A DNA stretch of 64,000 bases, from the NCBI RefSeq assembly GCF_008369165.1, contig NZ_VOBA01000001.1, positions 1,171,630-1,235,629 of the forward strand. Reading direction: 5' to 3'. This document shows positions 10,126 through 18,979 of the stretch, piece by piece. The stretch is from Dietzia sp. ANT_WB102 (GTDB lineage: Bacteria > Actinomycetota > Actinomycetes > Mycobacteriales > Mycobacteriaceae). Within the stretch, counting starts at the first letter, position 1; the number at the start of each line of letters is the position of its first letter. The notes under the pieces were generated by a model that did not search any database, was not told the DNA's origin, and saw only the letters and a program-made list of their open reading frames with translations. The translations under genes were made by a program, and so were the position numbers.

Positions 10126-10527
10126 ATGGCGGGGCAGGACGGGCGAGCTGACGGGGAGGCCACGAGGCGTACCGACTCGGGTGAGGCGGGCCCGGTGGGG
10201 GCTGTGCTTGTGGCGTTCGAGCAGGCTGCGGTGACCGCCGAGGCGCGGCGAGTGCGTGAGGCGGGCGCAGACACGGCCGAGAGCGCCGCGAGCTTGGTCG
10301 CGGCGCTGGAGGAGGCGTCCGCGGCCGCCACTGGAATGGGGGCAGGGGGGCCGGCCGTGCTGCTCGCCGGTCCAGCACTCGCCGAGTGTGCCGCCTTGCT
10401 CGCCCGGCGCGCGCGGGACCTCGACGCCGAGTGCGTACGGACCGCGGACGCGATGGACCGGGCGGCGGGTCTCCTGGTGGATGCAGACGAGGAGGTGGCC
10501 GGTCGTGTCGCCGGCGCGGCAGGCTGA
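10126..10527 (+). CDS. Ala-rich helical protein, possible WXG100/ESX-like partner
   Basis: The 133-residue protein is almost wholly Ala/Glu/Arg and predicted helical, with no signal peptide, cysteine pair or enzyme motif. ATG 10126 follows GGAGGGGAGCGG. Its 3' end overlaps the alpha/beta-hydrolase gene by 23 bp, so the two are coupled. Small helical proteins of this kind next to DUF1023 hydrolases in actinobacteria resemble WXG100 or excreted-virulence-factor-like proteins, but the WXG motif itself is not visible. Function not assigned. Confidence 0.65.
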   Translation: MAGQDGRADGEATRRTDSGEAGPVGAVLVAFEQAAVTAEARRVREAGADTAESAASLVAALEEASAAATGMGAGGPAVLLAGPALAECAALLARRARDLDAECVRTADAMDRAAGLLVDADEEVAGRVAGAAG

Positions 10528-11917
10528 GGCGTTGGTCGTGGCGATCGACCTCGCCGAGTCACGGGCGGCGTCGGTGGGCCGCCGGATCGCCGAAGCCGCC
10601 GAGGACCTGGACTCGGTCGCGCGCAGGCTCGGGCGCGCGGGACCCGACGGCGGGTGGTCAGGTCACTCCGGTGCCCGGGCGCGCGACCATGCGGGCGACG
10701 TCGCCACCGAAGCGAGGGTGCTCTCGGGGAACTGCCTGTACCTGGCTGACGTGCTGCGGGCCGAGGGATCCCGGTTGGCACGGTCGGTGATCAACTGGAG
10801 CGATGACGAGCTCGCGACGCCCGGCTCCGGCGACTCGAGGGCGGTGGAGGAGTCGGACCGGGGCCTCGCGTTGCGCCTGAAGGAGGCCGCCGACTACCTC
10901 GCCGGGCAGGCGGATCCCGCGACCCGGCCGTGCCTCGACCTGTCCGGATCGACCGACGACGACCCACGGGCGGTCGCCGGGCTGTGGCATTCGCTCGGCC
11001 CTGCGGACCGTGCTCGGCTCGCCCGCGACCATCCGGAGCTGGGGTCGGTGGCAGGCCTGTCCTCGGCCACGCGGGACTCGATCAATCGGACCCGGCTGCG
11101 TCGCCTGATTGACGCGGTGGGGGGCCGCGCCGGCGGGGACGAACTTGCAGGTCCGGCGCCAGCCCTAGCGGCGCTCGCGGCGCATCTCGAGGCCGATCCG
11201 CGGCGGCATCTGCTCGACCTGCATCTGGACGGTCGCGCGGTGGTCGCGAGCGCCGACCCGGACAGCGCAGACCGGGTGGTCACGTTTATTCCGGGCACGG
11301 GATCCTCGCTCGAGGTGCTCGGACGTACCAGCGAACGGGCGGAGGCGATGTGCGCGGAAGTCGAGTCGTGCGTCGCGGTGTCGTGGCAGGGCTACGAGGC
11401 GCCGGCCGACCTCGCTGCGGCCGGATCCTCCGCGGGCCCTGCGTGGAAGCACGCCGCGGACCTGCGCACCTTCGCGGCGGGGCTGGACGAGGTCGAGCGC
11501 ATGGACGGCGACGACTCCCCACATGCTGTCGTCGGGTACAGCTACGGCTCGGTGGTCCTCGGGGCTGCCGCCGCAGAGCCGCGCGGGGTGGCGGCCGATC
11601 TGATGATCCACGTCGGCAGCCCCGGCGCGGGTGTCGATTCGCTCGCCGAGCAGTGGGTGGACGACGGCGGCGTCGCGCGCCCGGCGGGGGAGCAGGATGT
11701 GGCCGGCGTCGTCTCGCGATGGGACCCGGTGCCGTGGTGGTCGATGACCGGAGTGCTGGGCGGGCGGCCGGGAACCGGGGAGTTCGGCGGGATCGCGGTC
11801 GACGTCACCGAACCGGGCTCGGGACCGAAGGCCGTGAGCAGCGCGCACTCCCGCTACTTCGACCCGGGCACGGTGTCATTGACCGAGATCGGCAGGCTCA
11901 TCGCCGAGGCTTACTGA
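10505..11917 (+). CDS. DUF1023-type alpha/beta hydrolase with helical N-terminus
   Basis: The 470-residue protein starts at GTG 10505 inside the end of the preceding gene. Residues 1-230 are helical (ARRLGRAGPDGGWSGHSGAR includes a GW-SG turn reminiscent of WXG100 helices). The hydrolase domain follows: VVTFIPGTGSS near 260, the nucleophile elbow VVGYSYGSVVLG near 345, and MIHVGSPGAGVDSL near 375. A late Asp (SRWDPVPWW) and His (SSAHSRYFDPGT) complete a plausible Ser/Asp/His triad. The substrate is unknown. The longer frame to 10256 is rejected because it shadows the upstream gene. Confidence 0.82.
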   Translation: MSPARQAEALVVAIDLAESRAASVGRRIAEAAEDLDSVARRLGRAGPDGGWSGHSGARARDHAGDVATEARVLSGNCLYLADVLRAEGSRLARSVINWSDDELATPGSGDSRAVEESDRGLALRLKEAADYLAGQADPATRPCLDLSGSTDDDPRAVAGLWHSLGPADRARLARDHPELGSVAGLSSATRDSINRTRLRRLIDAVGGRAGGDELAGPAPALAALAAHLEADPRRHLLDLHLDGRAVVASADPDSADRVVTFIPGTGSSLEVLGRTSERAEAMCAEVESCVAVSWQGYEAPADLAAAGSSAGPAWKHAADLRTFAAGLDEVERMDGDDSPHAVVGYSYGSVVLGAAAAEPRGVAADLMIHVGSPGAGVDSLAEQWVDDGGVARPAGEQDVAGVVSRWDPVPWWSMTGVLGGRPGTGEFGGIAVDVTEPGSGPKAVSSAHSRYFDPGTVSLTEIGRLIAEAY

Positions 11918-11994
11918 CCCCCGAGGCTGACTGACCCCCGAGAGACCGGCTATCCCGCCCGTGTGGGCCGCGCACCCCGGGCCGGGAAGACGGC

Positions 11995-13467
11995 TCAGGA
12001 CGAGGTCCGGGAGGTGCGCGTGGAGCGGGCGATGTCGAGCATCTCCGTCCGGCCCGGCAGTTTGGTGCGCTCGCGGCCCGCCGCCTCACCGAGGCTGCGC
12101 TCGTGGGCGTCGATCTTCAGCCAGGTGTCGCCGTCGACCAGGTCCGCAACCCGGTCGGCGAGCAGGTCGCGCACGGTCTGCGGGTCTGGTTCCGCGGGCT
12201 CGGGAAGCGAGCCGGACTCGAGTTCGGCGGTCAACCGGCCGATCGTCTCCACGGCGCAGGACCGGTTGGTGCCGATCACGCCGGACGGGCCACGCTTGAC
12301 CCAACCCGCGGTGAACAATCCCGGCAGGTGTTGCCCACCCGGCGAGTCCAGGACGCGGCCGGAGTCGTTGGGAATGGTCGACGAGGCATGGTCGAAGGGG
12401 ACGCCCTCCAGGGCTGCGGAACGGTAACCGACCGCCCGGTAGACGGCCTCCACCGGCAGATCCTCGGTGCGGCCGGTACTGCGCACCCGCCCGCCCTCGC
12501 CCTCTGGTCCGGGAACCGGTTCAGTGATCTCCAGCCGCAGCCCGGACACCCGGCCGTCAGCACCCAGGATCTCGACAGGCGACCGGTGGAAGCGGAACCT
12601 GACGACCCGCTTCCCGTCGGCGAGAGCCGCGGCCTCGGCCTCATCCGCCGTACCCAGACCAGCCTCACGCTGTGCCCCGGCCCACTTCTCGAGTTGCGCG
12701 CACACCTGTCCGACCCGGCGATCGCTGTCGCGGAGAGTGCGCGCCTCGTCGTCATACTCCAAGTCATCGGGGTCTACCACCACGGTGGCACCCTCCACCT
12801 TGCCCATTTCCCGCAACTCCAGGGGCGTGAATTTGGCGTGGACGGGGCCGCGGCGACCGATCACCGACACCACACGGGTCGTGTTGGAACCAAACCCGGT
12901 GCGGACATGCTCGGGGATGTCTGTGGGTTCGAGTTGCTCGGAGCTGCGCACCAGCATGCGCGCCACATCCAGCGCGACATTGCCCACGCCGACCACGGCC
13001 GCGCGCTCGGCGGTCAGCGCCCACTCGGGGTGCGAGTCCGGGTGACCGTCGTACCAGGTGACGAATTCGGCGGCGCCGTAGGAACCTTCCAGGTCCTCGC
13101 CCGGGATGCCGAGCCGGCGGTCCGTGAGCGCGCCGGTCGAGAAGACCACGGCGTGGTAGTGGCGCCGCACGTCGTCCAGGGTGAGGTCGCGGCCGAACTC
13201 GACGTTGCCCAGGAACCGGATTCGCGGATCGGAGGCGATCCCCTCCAGGGTGCGGGCGATGCCCTTGATCCGGGGGTGGTCTGGGGCCACGCCGTGGCGT
13301 AGGAGACCGTACGGCACGGGCAACTGGTCGAACAGATCCACCACGATCCCGCGCGCGGAGGGATCGCGATTGTCGCTCCAGTCCAACAGCGCTTCGCTGG
13401 CGTATACACCCGCCGGGCCGGAGCCCACTACGGCCACACGGAACGGAGAATCTGTGACAGGCGTCAT
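11995..13467 (-). CDS. fprA: FprA-type NADPH:ferredoxin (adrenodoxin-like) reductase
   Basis: The 490-residue flavoprotein passes electrons from NADPH through FAD to a ferredoxin, for example for P450 systems. The FAD-binding glycine motif is VAVVGSGPAGVYASEALL near residue 10. VPYGLLRHGVAPDHP follows near 55, the NADPH site VVGVGNVALDVARML lies near 165, and a second FAD contact GLFTAGWVKRGPSGVIGTN near 385. It is somewhat longer than M. tuberculosis FprA (about 456) because of the C-terminus. Start ATG 13467 puts the FAD motif at the usual distance; frames reaching 13485 or 13548 would overlap the divergent promoter. Confidence 0.92.
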   Translation of the reverse strand: MTPVTDSPFRVAVVGSGPAGVYASEALLDWSDNRDPSARGIVVDLFDQLPVPYGLLRHGVAPDHPRIKGIARTLEGIASDPRIRFLGNVEFGRDLTLDDVRRHYHAVVFSTGALTDRRLGIPGEDLEGSYGAAEFVTWYDGHPDSHPEWALTAERAAVVGVGNVALDVARMLVRSSEQLEPTDIPEHVRTGFGSNTTRVVSVIGRRGPVHAKFTPLELREMGKVEGATVVVDPDDLEYDDEARTLRDSDRRVGQVCAQLEKWAGAQREAGLGTADEAEAAALADGKRVVRFRFHRSPVEILGADGRVSGLRLEITEPVPGPEGEGGRVRSTGRTEDLPVEAVYRAVGYRSAALEGVPFDHASSTIPNDSGRVLDSPGGQHLPGLFTAGWVKRGPSGVIGTNRSCAVETIGRLTAELESGSLPEPAEPDPQTVRDLLADRVADLVDGDTWLKIDAHERSLGEAAGRERTKLPGRTEMLDIARSTRTSRTSS

Positions 13468-13532
13468 GTCGCGATCGTCGCACATAAAGGCGACCCGGGG
13501 ACCTCGACCCCGCCGATCAGCGGTCGGGGGAG

Positions 13533-13538
13533 CATAAT
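13533..13538 (+). promoter_or_regulatory. -10 box for leaderless rhodanese mRNA
   Basis: CATAAT lies 8 nt before ATG 13547, giving a transcript that begins at the start codon. Confidence 0.6.
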
Positions 13539-13546
13539 CGACATCC

Positions 13547-13963
13547 ATGAACGACTACGCCGGGGACCTCCCGCCACGCCAGGCCTGGGATCTGCTCGCC
13601 TCCGACCCCGACGCCGTACTAGTGGACGTGCGCACCAGTGCCGAATGGCAGTGGGTCGGCGGCGCAGATCTGTCGGAGCTGGGCAAGCGCACGCTGGGCA
13701 TCGAGTGGATGATGTCGTCCGGCGAGCCCAACCCCCGTTTCCTCGAGCAACTCGGCGAGGCAGGTGTCGCCCCCGAGGCGCCGGTGCTGTTCCTGTGCCG
13801 CAGCGGGGGCAGGTCGGCTGCCGCCGCGCAGGCCGCCACCGCTGCCGGTTTCGGGTCCGCCTACAACGTGGCCGAGGGGTTCGAGGGTGACCCCGACGAC
13901 GACGGCCACCGCGGCAGCATCAACGGGTGGAAGGTCGCGGGCCTGGCCTGGCGGCAGTCCTGA
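13547..13963 (+). CDS. Rhodanese-like sulfurtransferase
   Basis: The 138-residue single-domain rhodanese has the CH2A-like DVRTSAEWQWVGG near residue 26 and the active-site loop FLCRSGGRSAAAA with catalytic Cys near 84. It probably carries a persulfide for sulfur transfer. The following gene is metZ, 38 bp downstream, and the same rhodanese-metZ pair occurs in M. tuberculosis (Rv0390-Rv0391), which ties it to sulfur assimilation. The start codon is fixed by the -10 box immediately upstream. Confidence 0.9.
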   Translation: MNDYAGDLPPRQAWDLLASDPDAVLVDVRTSAEWQWVGGADLSELGKRTLGIEWMMSSGEPNPRFLEQLGEAGVAPEAPVLFLCRSGGRSAAAAQAATAAGFGSAYNVAEGFEGDPDDDGHRGSINGWKVAGLAWRQS

Positions 13964-14001
13964 CCGAGTTTTTTGACGACGACGACGAGGAAAAGCAGCG
14001 G

Positions 14002-15210
14002 ATGAAGAACAACGAGCTCCCCGACGGACTCCACCCGGACACCCTGGGGGTCCGGGCCGGGCAGATGCGCACCGGCTTCGAGGAGACCGCGGAGCCGATG
14101 TTCCTCAACTCCGGTTACGTCTACGAGTCGGCGGAGGCGGCCGAGGCGTCGTTCAACGGGAGCGTCCAGCGCTTCGTGTACTCGCGCTACGGAAACCCGA
14201 CCGTCGCGATGTTCCAGGAGCGGCTGCGGCAGATCGAGGGCGCGGATGCGTGCTTCGCCACCAGCTCCGGCATGTCCGCGGTGTTCGTCGCGCTGGCCGC
14301 ACTGTGCGGAAACGGCTCGCGGCTCGTGGCCTCGCGGGCGCTGTTCGGCTCCTGTTACGTGATCTGCGCGGAGATCCTCCCACGGTGGGGCGTGGAGACG
14401 GTGTTCGTCGACGGCACCGACCTGGATCAGTGGCGCGAGGCGCTCAGCGAGCCCACCGACGCCGTGTTCTTCGAGACCCCCTCCAACCCGATGCAGGAGC
14501 TGGTGGACGTCCGCTCCGTGTGCGATCTGGCCCATGCGGCAGGCGCGCAGGTCGTGGTGGACAACGTGTTCGCCACCGTCCTGCACCAGAAGCCGCTCGA
14601 GCTGGGCGCGGACGTCGTGGTCTACTCCGCGACCAAGCACATCGACGGGCAGGGCCGGGTGTTGGGCGGCGCCGTGCTGGGCACCGAGGAATACATCTCC
14701 GGTCCGGTGCAGAACCTTATGCGCCACGCCGGCTTCGGGATGAGCGCGTTCAACGCCTGGGTGCTGCTCAAAGGCTTGGAGACCATGAGCATGCGCGTCG
14801 AGCGGATGTCGGCCAACGCGCTGGAGGTGGCACGATTTCTGGAGTCGCACCCGGCCGTGGACTGGGTGACCTACCCGATGCTCGAGTCTCACCCCCAGTA
14901 CGAGCTGGCACGGACGCAGATGGCGGGCGGCGGGTCTGTGGTGACGTTCGGACTGAAGTTTGACGACGCCGAAGGCGGCCGCGGCAAAAAAGAGTGCTTC
15001 TCGCTGCTCAACGCGCTGGAGATCATCGATATCTCCAACAACCTGGGTGACGCCAAGACACTGGTGACCCATCCCGCGACGACGACCCATGCGTCCATGG
15101 AGCCCGAGGCCCGCGCCGCTGTGGGCATCGGCGACAACGTCATCCGCCTTTCTGTGGGGCTGGAGTTCGCTGGAGATCTGATCGAGGACTTGCGCCGCGG
15201 TCTAGATTGA
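14002..15210 (+). CDS. metZ: O-succinylhomoserine sulfhydrylase
   Basis: The 402-residue PLP enzyme converts O-succinylhomoserine and sulfide to homocysteine for methionine synthesis. Seen are NSGYVYESAE and YSRYGNPT (PLP phosphate and substrate tyrosines), ATSSGMSAVF near 90, VVDNVFATVLHQKPLELGAD near 185, and the PLP lysine in VYSATKHIDGQGRVLGG near 210. ATG 14002 has GAGGAAA about 8 nt upstream; the frame to 13927 would overlap the rhodanese gene and adds an acidic non-conserved leader. It is grouped with MetZ rather than cystathionine synthases on overall similarity and synteny. Confidence 0.93.
   Translation: MKNNELPDGLHPDTLGVRAGQMRTGFEETAEPMFLNSGYVYESAEAAEASFNGSVQRFVYSRYGNPTVAMFQERLRQIEGADACFATSSGMSAVFVALAALCGNGSRLVASRALFGSCYVICAEILPRWGVETVFVDGTDLDQWREALSEPTDAVFFETPSNPMQELVDVRSVCDLAHAAGAQVVVDNVFATVLHQKPLELGADVVVYSATKHIDGQGRVLGGAVLGTEEYISGPVQNLMRHAGFGMSAFNAWVLLKGLETMSMRVERMSANALEVARFLESHPAVDWVTYPMLESHPQYELARTQMAGGGSVVTFGLKFDDAEGGRGKKECFSLLNALEIIDISNNLGDAKTLVTHPATTTHASMEPEARAAVGIGDNVIRLSVGLEFAGDLIEDLRRGLD
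15203..15208 (+). promoter_or_regulatory. -10 box for leaderless glycosyltransferase mRNA
   Basis: TAGATT, overlapping the metZ stop, lies 6 nt before ATG 15215. Confidence 0.45.
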
Positions 15211-15214
15211 TCCT

Positions 15215-16366
15215 ATGGATGGACGGGGTGAACATGCCCGTACGCGAGTGGCGGTCCTTCCGGCCGCCCACCCCGCCGTTCGCCGAATCACCGGACTGGA
15301 CGTCTCCTCGCGCGTAGAGCTGGTGCCGGTGCGGCCCGGAGTGGTGAACAGTCAGACGCCGACCGAGGCGTCGAGCGCCGTCGAATTCGACCCCGCCGCC
15401 GTTGCCTCCGGCGAGATTGACCGCGAGGGCGACTCGCTGAGCAGCGTCGATCTGGCGCACGTGCACTTCGGTTACGACTACCTCGAGCCTGACAGTGTGG
15501 ACATGGTGGTGAGACACCTGGCGGGGGCCGACGTGCCGATGGTCTTGACCGTCCACGACATTGTGTATCCGACCGACGAGGACGAGTTGCCGCATCGCGA
15601 CCACACCGGCACGTTGGTGGAGGCGGCCGCGGCGGTGATCACGTTGACCGAGGTGGCGGCCCACGAACTGTGGGTGCGGTGGGGTGTGGAGCCACTGGTC
15701 ATTCCGCATCCCCGCTTGCTCAGCGAGGAGGAGATCTCCGCCGCGGTGCGTGGTTCCAAACACCTGCGCAGCACCGATTCCGCCGTGGTGGGTGTGTTGT
15801 TGGAGCGGATGGGGGAGAACATCGAGGGCCCGGAGCTGCTCGATCAGCTCGCCTCGGTGGCGTCGGGCCGGCCGGGGGCGGAGCTGCGGATCCTGGTGGA
15901 GGCGCAGGCGTGGCGGGATGCGTGTGGCGACGACGGGGTGAGCGGTAGCAATCACCTGGTGGCCGAGTTCGCGGCCGAGGGGGACTGGACCTCCGTGCGT
16001 CTGGTGCGTTACGAATCACTTGACTTGGGCTCGTTGCTCGCCGAGGTCGCCGCTCTGGATGTCTGCGTTCTGCCGTATCGGTTCGCTACCCATTCCACGT
16101 GGCTCGAGTTGTGTCGTGATCTGGGGGTGGCGCCGGTGTTTCCGGCCGTGGGGTGTCTGTGGGATCAGTGGTTCGATCGCTGCGATCCGGCCGAACATTC
16201 GGGGGAGGTCTACGATCCCCGCGATCCCGCCGCGGTCGCCACGGCAGTGCGGGCTTCCCTCGATACGCCTCTCGCGGTTCCTCCGCGCGTCGAAGGCGCC
16301 GATCCGTCGGCGGTGGTGGCCGAGTATTCGAAGGTGTATAGCCAGGTCGCCGGCTTCCGGCCGTGA
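15215..16366 (+). CDS. GT-B (family 4 type) glycosyltransferase
   Basis: The 383-residue soluble protein has the GT-B look: an N-terminal half with AHVHFGYDYLEPDS near 90 and PMVLTVHDIVYP near 108, then a C-terminal half with LDVCVLPYRFATHSTWLELC near 300, where the Glu-containing nucleotide-sugar site is expected. The donor and acceptor are not identifiable; a mannosyl- or glucosyl-transfer role in envelope glycans is possible. No RBS is seen, but a -10 box sits just before the ATG. It ends 24 bp from the convergent SipW-locus gene. Confidence 0.8.
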   Translation: MDGRGEHARTRVAVLPAAHPAVRRITGLDVSSRVELVPVRPGVVNSQTPTEASSAVEFDPAAVASGEIDREGDSLSSVDLAHVHFGYDYLEPDSVDMVVRHLAGADVPMVLTVHDIVYPTDEDELPHRDHTGTLVEAAAAVITLTEVAAHELWVRWGVEPLVIPHPRLLSEEEISAAVRGSKHLRSTDSAVVGVLLERMGENIEGPELLDQLASVASGRPGAELRILVEAQAWRDACGDDGVSGSNHLVAEFAAEGDWTSVRLVRYESLDLGSLLAEVAALDVCVLPYRFATHSTWLELCRDLGVAPVFPAVGCLWDQWFDRCDPAEHSGEVYDPRDPAAVATAVRASLDTPLAVPPRVEGADPSAVVAEYSKVYSQVAGFRP

Positions 16367-16390
16367 TCGACGTGAAGACCTGCCTGGCTT

Positions 16391-17020
16391 TTACGTGTCG
16401 GCGCCGCTGCGACTGATGTCGAGCGGCCACGCCAGTGTGAGCATCGAATCCGGAGCCGGTGACAGCGAGTCCATGCTCAACTCCAGGCACACGGTCACGG
16501 GCGCGCCTGGCGTGGTGCGGGTGGCTCCCGGCAGGACGAGTGGCCTGGGTGCGGTCTGAGCGTCTACGGGAACAGGTCGGGTGGGGTCGCCGGTGAAGAT
16601 GCCGGGGGAGCCGGAGGCGAAGGTCGGCTCTGCACACGCCCCGCCGCCGGTGGCTATGGCCCGGATGCGGACAGCTGCTGCAGCGTCGGGGTTGCCCTCC
16701 ACCAGGACGCCTTTACCGATGGTGACGTGCGCGTCGTCCTGGGAGTCGACGCTCGTGCGCAGGGTGAGGGGTTGGTAGGCGGAGCGGTTACGCAGTCCGG
16801 AGGTGTCCACGCGGACGGGGAAGTGCCCGCCGTAGGAGGAGACGGGGGCGGTCCAGGTGGTACCGAAGTCGGTGGAGGCCTGGACGGACCAAGCGGAGGC
16901 GCGGAGTTCGGATTCGCGGGCTTGTTCGTCGTGGTCGTGAATGATCATCGAGGCGCCGAGTGCGCATGCGGAGGTGGCAGCGAGAGCGACCAGTGCGCTG
17001 GCCGCGTGCCGGATCCGCAT
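16391..17020 (-). CDS. Exported protein of the SipW locus (member E)
   Basis: The 209-residue protein has an N-terminal hydrophobic segment (RHAASALVALAATSACALG) followed by IIHDHDEQAR rather than the TDDVF motif of its neighbours. The mature part contains SVQASTDFGTTWTAP and two cysteines (GGACAEP and VTVCLEL). ATG 17020 has GGAGG 7 nt upstream; the TTG 17098 extension lacks an RBS. It has its own promoter-like TACTCT at 17110-17115 after the hairpin that ends the upstream operon. The beta-rich pattern and cluster position suggest a TasA/camelysin-like matrix or fibre protein, but the family is not certain. Confidence 0.65.
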   Translation of the reverse strand: MRIRHAASALVALAATSACALGASMIIHDHDEQARESELRASAWSVQASTDFGTTWTAPVSSYGGHFPVRVDTSGLRNRSAYQPLTLRTSVDSQDDAHVTIGKGVLVEGNPDAAAAVRIRAIATGGGACAEPTFASGSPGIFTGDPTRPVPVDAQTAPRPLVLPGATRTTPGAPVTVCLELSMDSLSPAPDSMLTLAWPLDISRSGADT

Positions 17021-17109
17021 AATCGCCTCCGAGACGTGCTGTGCCGGATGCTGGTCAGGGGAGGGGCCCTGGTTCGCGGTGCGGTACCGCGAGTGCAACC
17101 GATCTACCT

Positions 17110-17115
17110 AGAGTA
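17110..17115 (-). promoter_or_regulatory. Putative -10 box upstream of member E
   Basis: On the minus strand TACTCT lies about 90 nt before ATG 17020, after the hairpin at 17145-17178. It would give an independent transcript with a leader of about 80 nt. Confidence 0.35.
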
Positions 17116-17144
17116 TTGCGGTTCGTTCGTCTCTTGTTACATTG

Positions 17145-17178
17145 CGCCCGGCGAGTGAGCATTCTCACTCGCCGGGCG
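17145..17178 (-). terminator. Perfect 15-bp hairpin after the SipW operon
   Basis: A 15-bp perfect stem (17145-17159 with 17164-17178) closes a four-base loop, 28 bp past the stop of the large exported protein. It would separate that operon from member E. Confidence 0.8.
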
Positions 17179-17205
17179 GCGTGTCTTGTGGGCTGGCGGG
17201 TGCGG

Positions 17206-18978
17206 TCAGCGGATGTAGACGACCGTGCCGGTCTTCCGGTTGATGGCTGCCCAGCGCCAGCCGTCGGTGTCGGGGTCGGTGGCGGTGAAGGTGGCCCAGG
17301 TGTCGCCGGGGTCGCCGCCGCTCAGCCAGATCTCCAGCGCCGCGGCGCCCTGACGCGCATCGTTGGGCGCGGTATCGCCGCGGACGACGACTACAGCGTC
17401 CCCCTCGTCAACCTTCACGGTCCCGGCCTCTTCGGTCCGGGCAGATACGGGGAGTTTCGCGGGCTCGCTGGGGATGACCATTACGGGCCCCACCGTTGTT
17501 GTTGGCGCCGGCGGCGTGGCCGACGGAGTCGAGGGGGCAGGCACCGACGTTGGAGTTTTTGTGCTGGTCTTGGTTGAGGGTGCCGAAGTGCTTGTGCTGG
17601 TCCGAGTCGTACGCGTGCCGGGGCTGGTCGAGGTCCCCTCGTCATCGGGGTTCGGCGGAGCCGACGTGGTGGTCTCCGACGCAGTGGAGTTCTCGAGCGG
17701 AGAGGTCACGGTTGTTGTGGGAGGCAGGTCGCTGGCGGTGGCTTCGGTTTCGAGTATTCCCCGCATCATCGACCGGCCGAAAGTAGCCGGGGTTCCCAAG
17801 TCGGAAAAAGTAAAGGTCTGGTACCTCTGCGAAGCGGTTGGTGCAAGGTTTCCTAACGAACGACCTGGCCACCCTAACTGGTTTGCATCACCTCGCCACG
17901 TTCCAGCCATTGACCGTAACGGTTTCGTGCCGTTGCTAAATCCGCATTCGGACCTGGTTAGAGGGAGGTTTATTTGGTCGATAAAGGCACCACGGCTAGA
18001 TAAGCCACCTCCCGCGCTGTAGACCTGCACGACGAGATCCATTTCGGCCAGAGCGTAGTAAGGTGCGGTAAATGTATCTTTTCTCACATTGACTGCTAGA
18101 ACGAATGACGCATTTCCTTCTCCAAGGCCTTCAACGTTGTATCGACCCCAAGTGTTGGTAACGCCATCGTATCTTTCGCCAGGTGTGTCCGTAGCGGGAA
18201 TGAGATTCGTGATGTCTTGGGCGTCCGTAAAACTTGCGTTGTTGGTGTTCGGAATAACCTGGCGGGCTAATTGCAATACTCTGTTGTTTTCAGTGATTGA
18301 GGCGGTGGAGTTTCCATCTTCGTAACACTGTGCTTTTGAGGAGAATCCGGAAGCGTTAACGCGCGCAGCTTTAGTTCCGAGGTTCGACGCCGTTATAGAG
18401 AAAGTAAATCCTTCATTATTCTGGTGCGATGCCATCCGGGGACTTGGGTTCGAGGCGGCAAAGCAGGTGCTGGCAGACCCGGGGATGCTAGCCGGTGATG
18501 GATATGCCATGCAATGTCCCGCTCTGGTTATCTCAGTGTCATTCGAAGCTGTTGTATATTTGCCCATCCACAGGTCCTCGCCGGACTCTCTAGGCGGGAC
18601 GATATCGGCAGAGGCGTTCGCGCCGAAGCTGTTGCGTGCATCCTCAGCGCCGGTTGCCTGGGCGTAGCCAGGCAGTTTCGGGTAGGTGAGCCCAAAATTC
18701 CTAGTCCTTTCGGCGGGGCCCCTCAGGCCGATAGAACTAGGTAGGTTCGTGTCTCGGACATTTCGCATCTTCCAGCCCGGGTTGGTGACTCTGGTATAGC
18801 CCTGCATCCAAGCAGTTTTGACCGAAGCTTGAGCCACCTCGGTGTCATTCCACGCTGCCTCCGTCTCTTCTACACCCCCGCCAACCAGGCCGGACAGTGC
18901 GAGCATCCCGGCGATCGTCAGCGCACCCGCGGAGGCTGCGACGTGTCGGAGGCTGCTGGACGTGCGAGAGGTGCTCAT
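17206..18978 (-). CDS. Large exported protein of the SipW locus with Thr/Ser/Pro-rich stalk (member D)
   Basis: The 590-residue protein begins MSTSRTSSSLRHVAASAGAL, then a hydrophobic core and EETEAAWNDTEVAQ, the alternate signal-peptide pattern recognised by SipW-type peptidases. Residues about 60-390 form a Asn/Thr/Ser-rich domain with four to six cysteines. Residues about 400-490 are a Thr/Ser/Pro/Lys stalk (PSTKTSTKTPTSVPAPSTP). The last 90 residues form a compact acidic/aromatic domain ending KTGTVVYIR. ATG 18978 starts 1 nt after the sipW stop, so it is coupled. The upstream in-frame extension lies within sipW. It may be the cell-surface tip or anchor of the system (inference). Confidence 0.78.
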   Translation of the reverse strand: MSTSRTSSSLRHVAASAGALTIAGMLALSGLVGGGVEETEAAWNDTEVAQASVKTAWMQGYTRVTNPGWKMRNVRDTNLPSSIGLRGPAERTRNFGLTYPKLPGYAQATGAEDARNSFGANASADIVPPRESGEDLWMGKYTTASNDTEITRAGHCMAYPSPASIPGSASTCFAASNPSPRMASHQNNEGFTFSITASNLGTKAARVNASGFSSKAQCYEDGNSTASITENNRVLQLARQVIPNTNNASFTDAQDITNLIPATDTPGERYDGVTNTWGRYNVEGLGEGNASFVLAVNVRKDTFTAPYYALAEMDLVVQVYSAGGGLSSRGAFIDQINLPLTRSECGFSNGTKPLRSMAGTWRGDANQLGWPGRSLGNLAPTASQRYQTFTFSDLGTPATFGRSMMRGILETEATASDLPPTTTVTSPLENSTASETTTSAPPNPDDEGTSTSPGTRTTRTSTSTSAPSTKTSTKTPTSVPAPSTPSATPPAPTTTVGPVMVIPSEPAKLPVSARTEEAGTVKVDEGDAVVVVRGDTAPNDARQGAAALEIWLSGGDPGDTWATFTATDPDTDGWRWAAINRKTGTVVYIR

Positions 18979-18979
18979 A

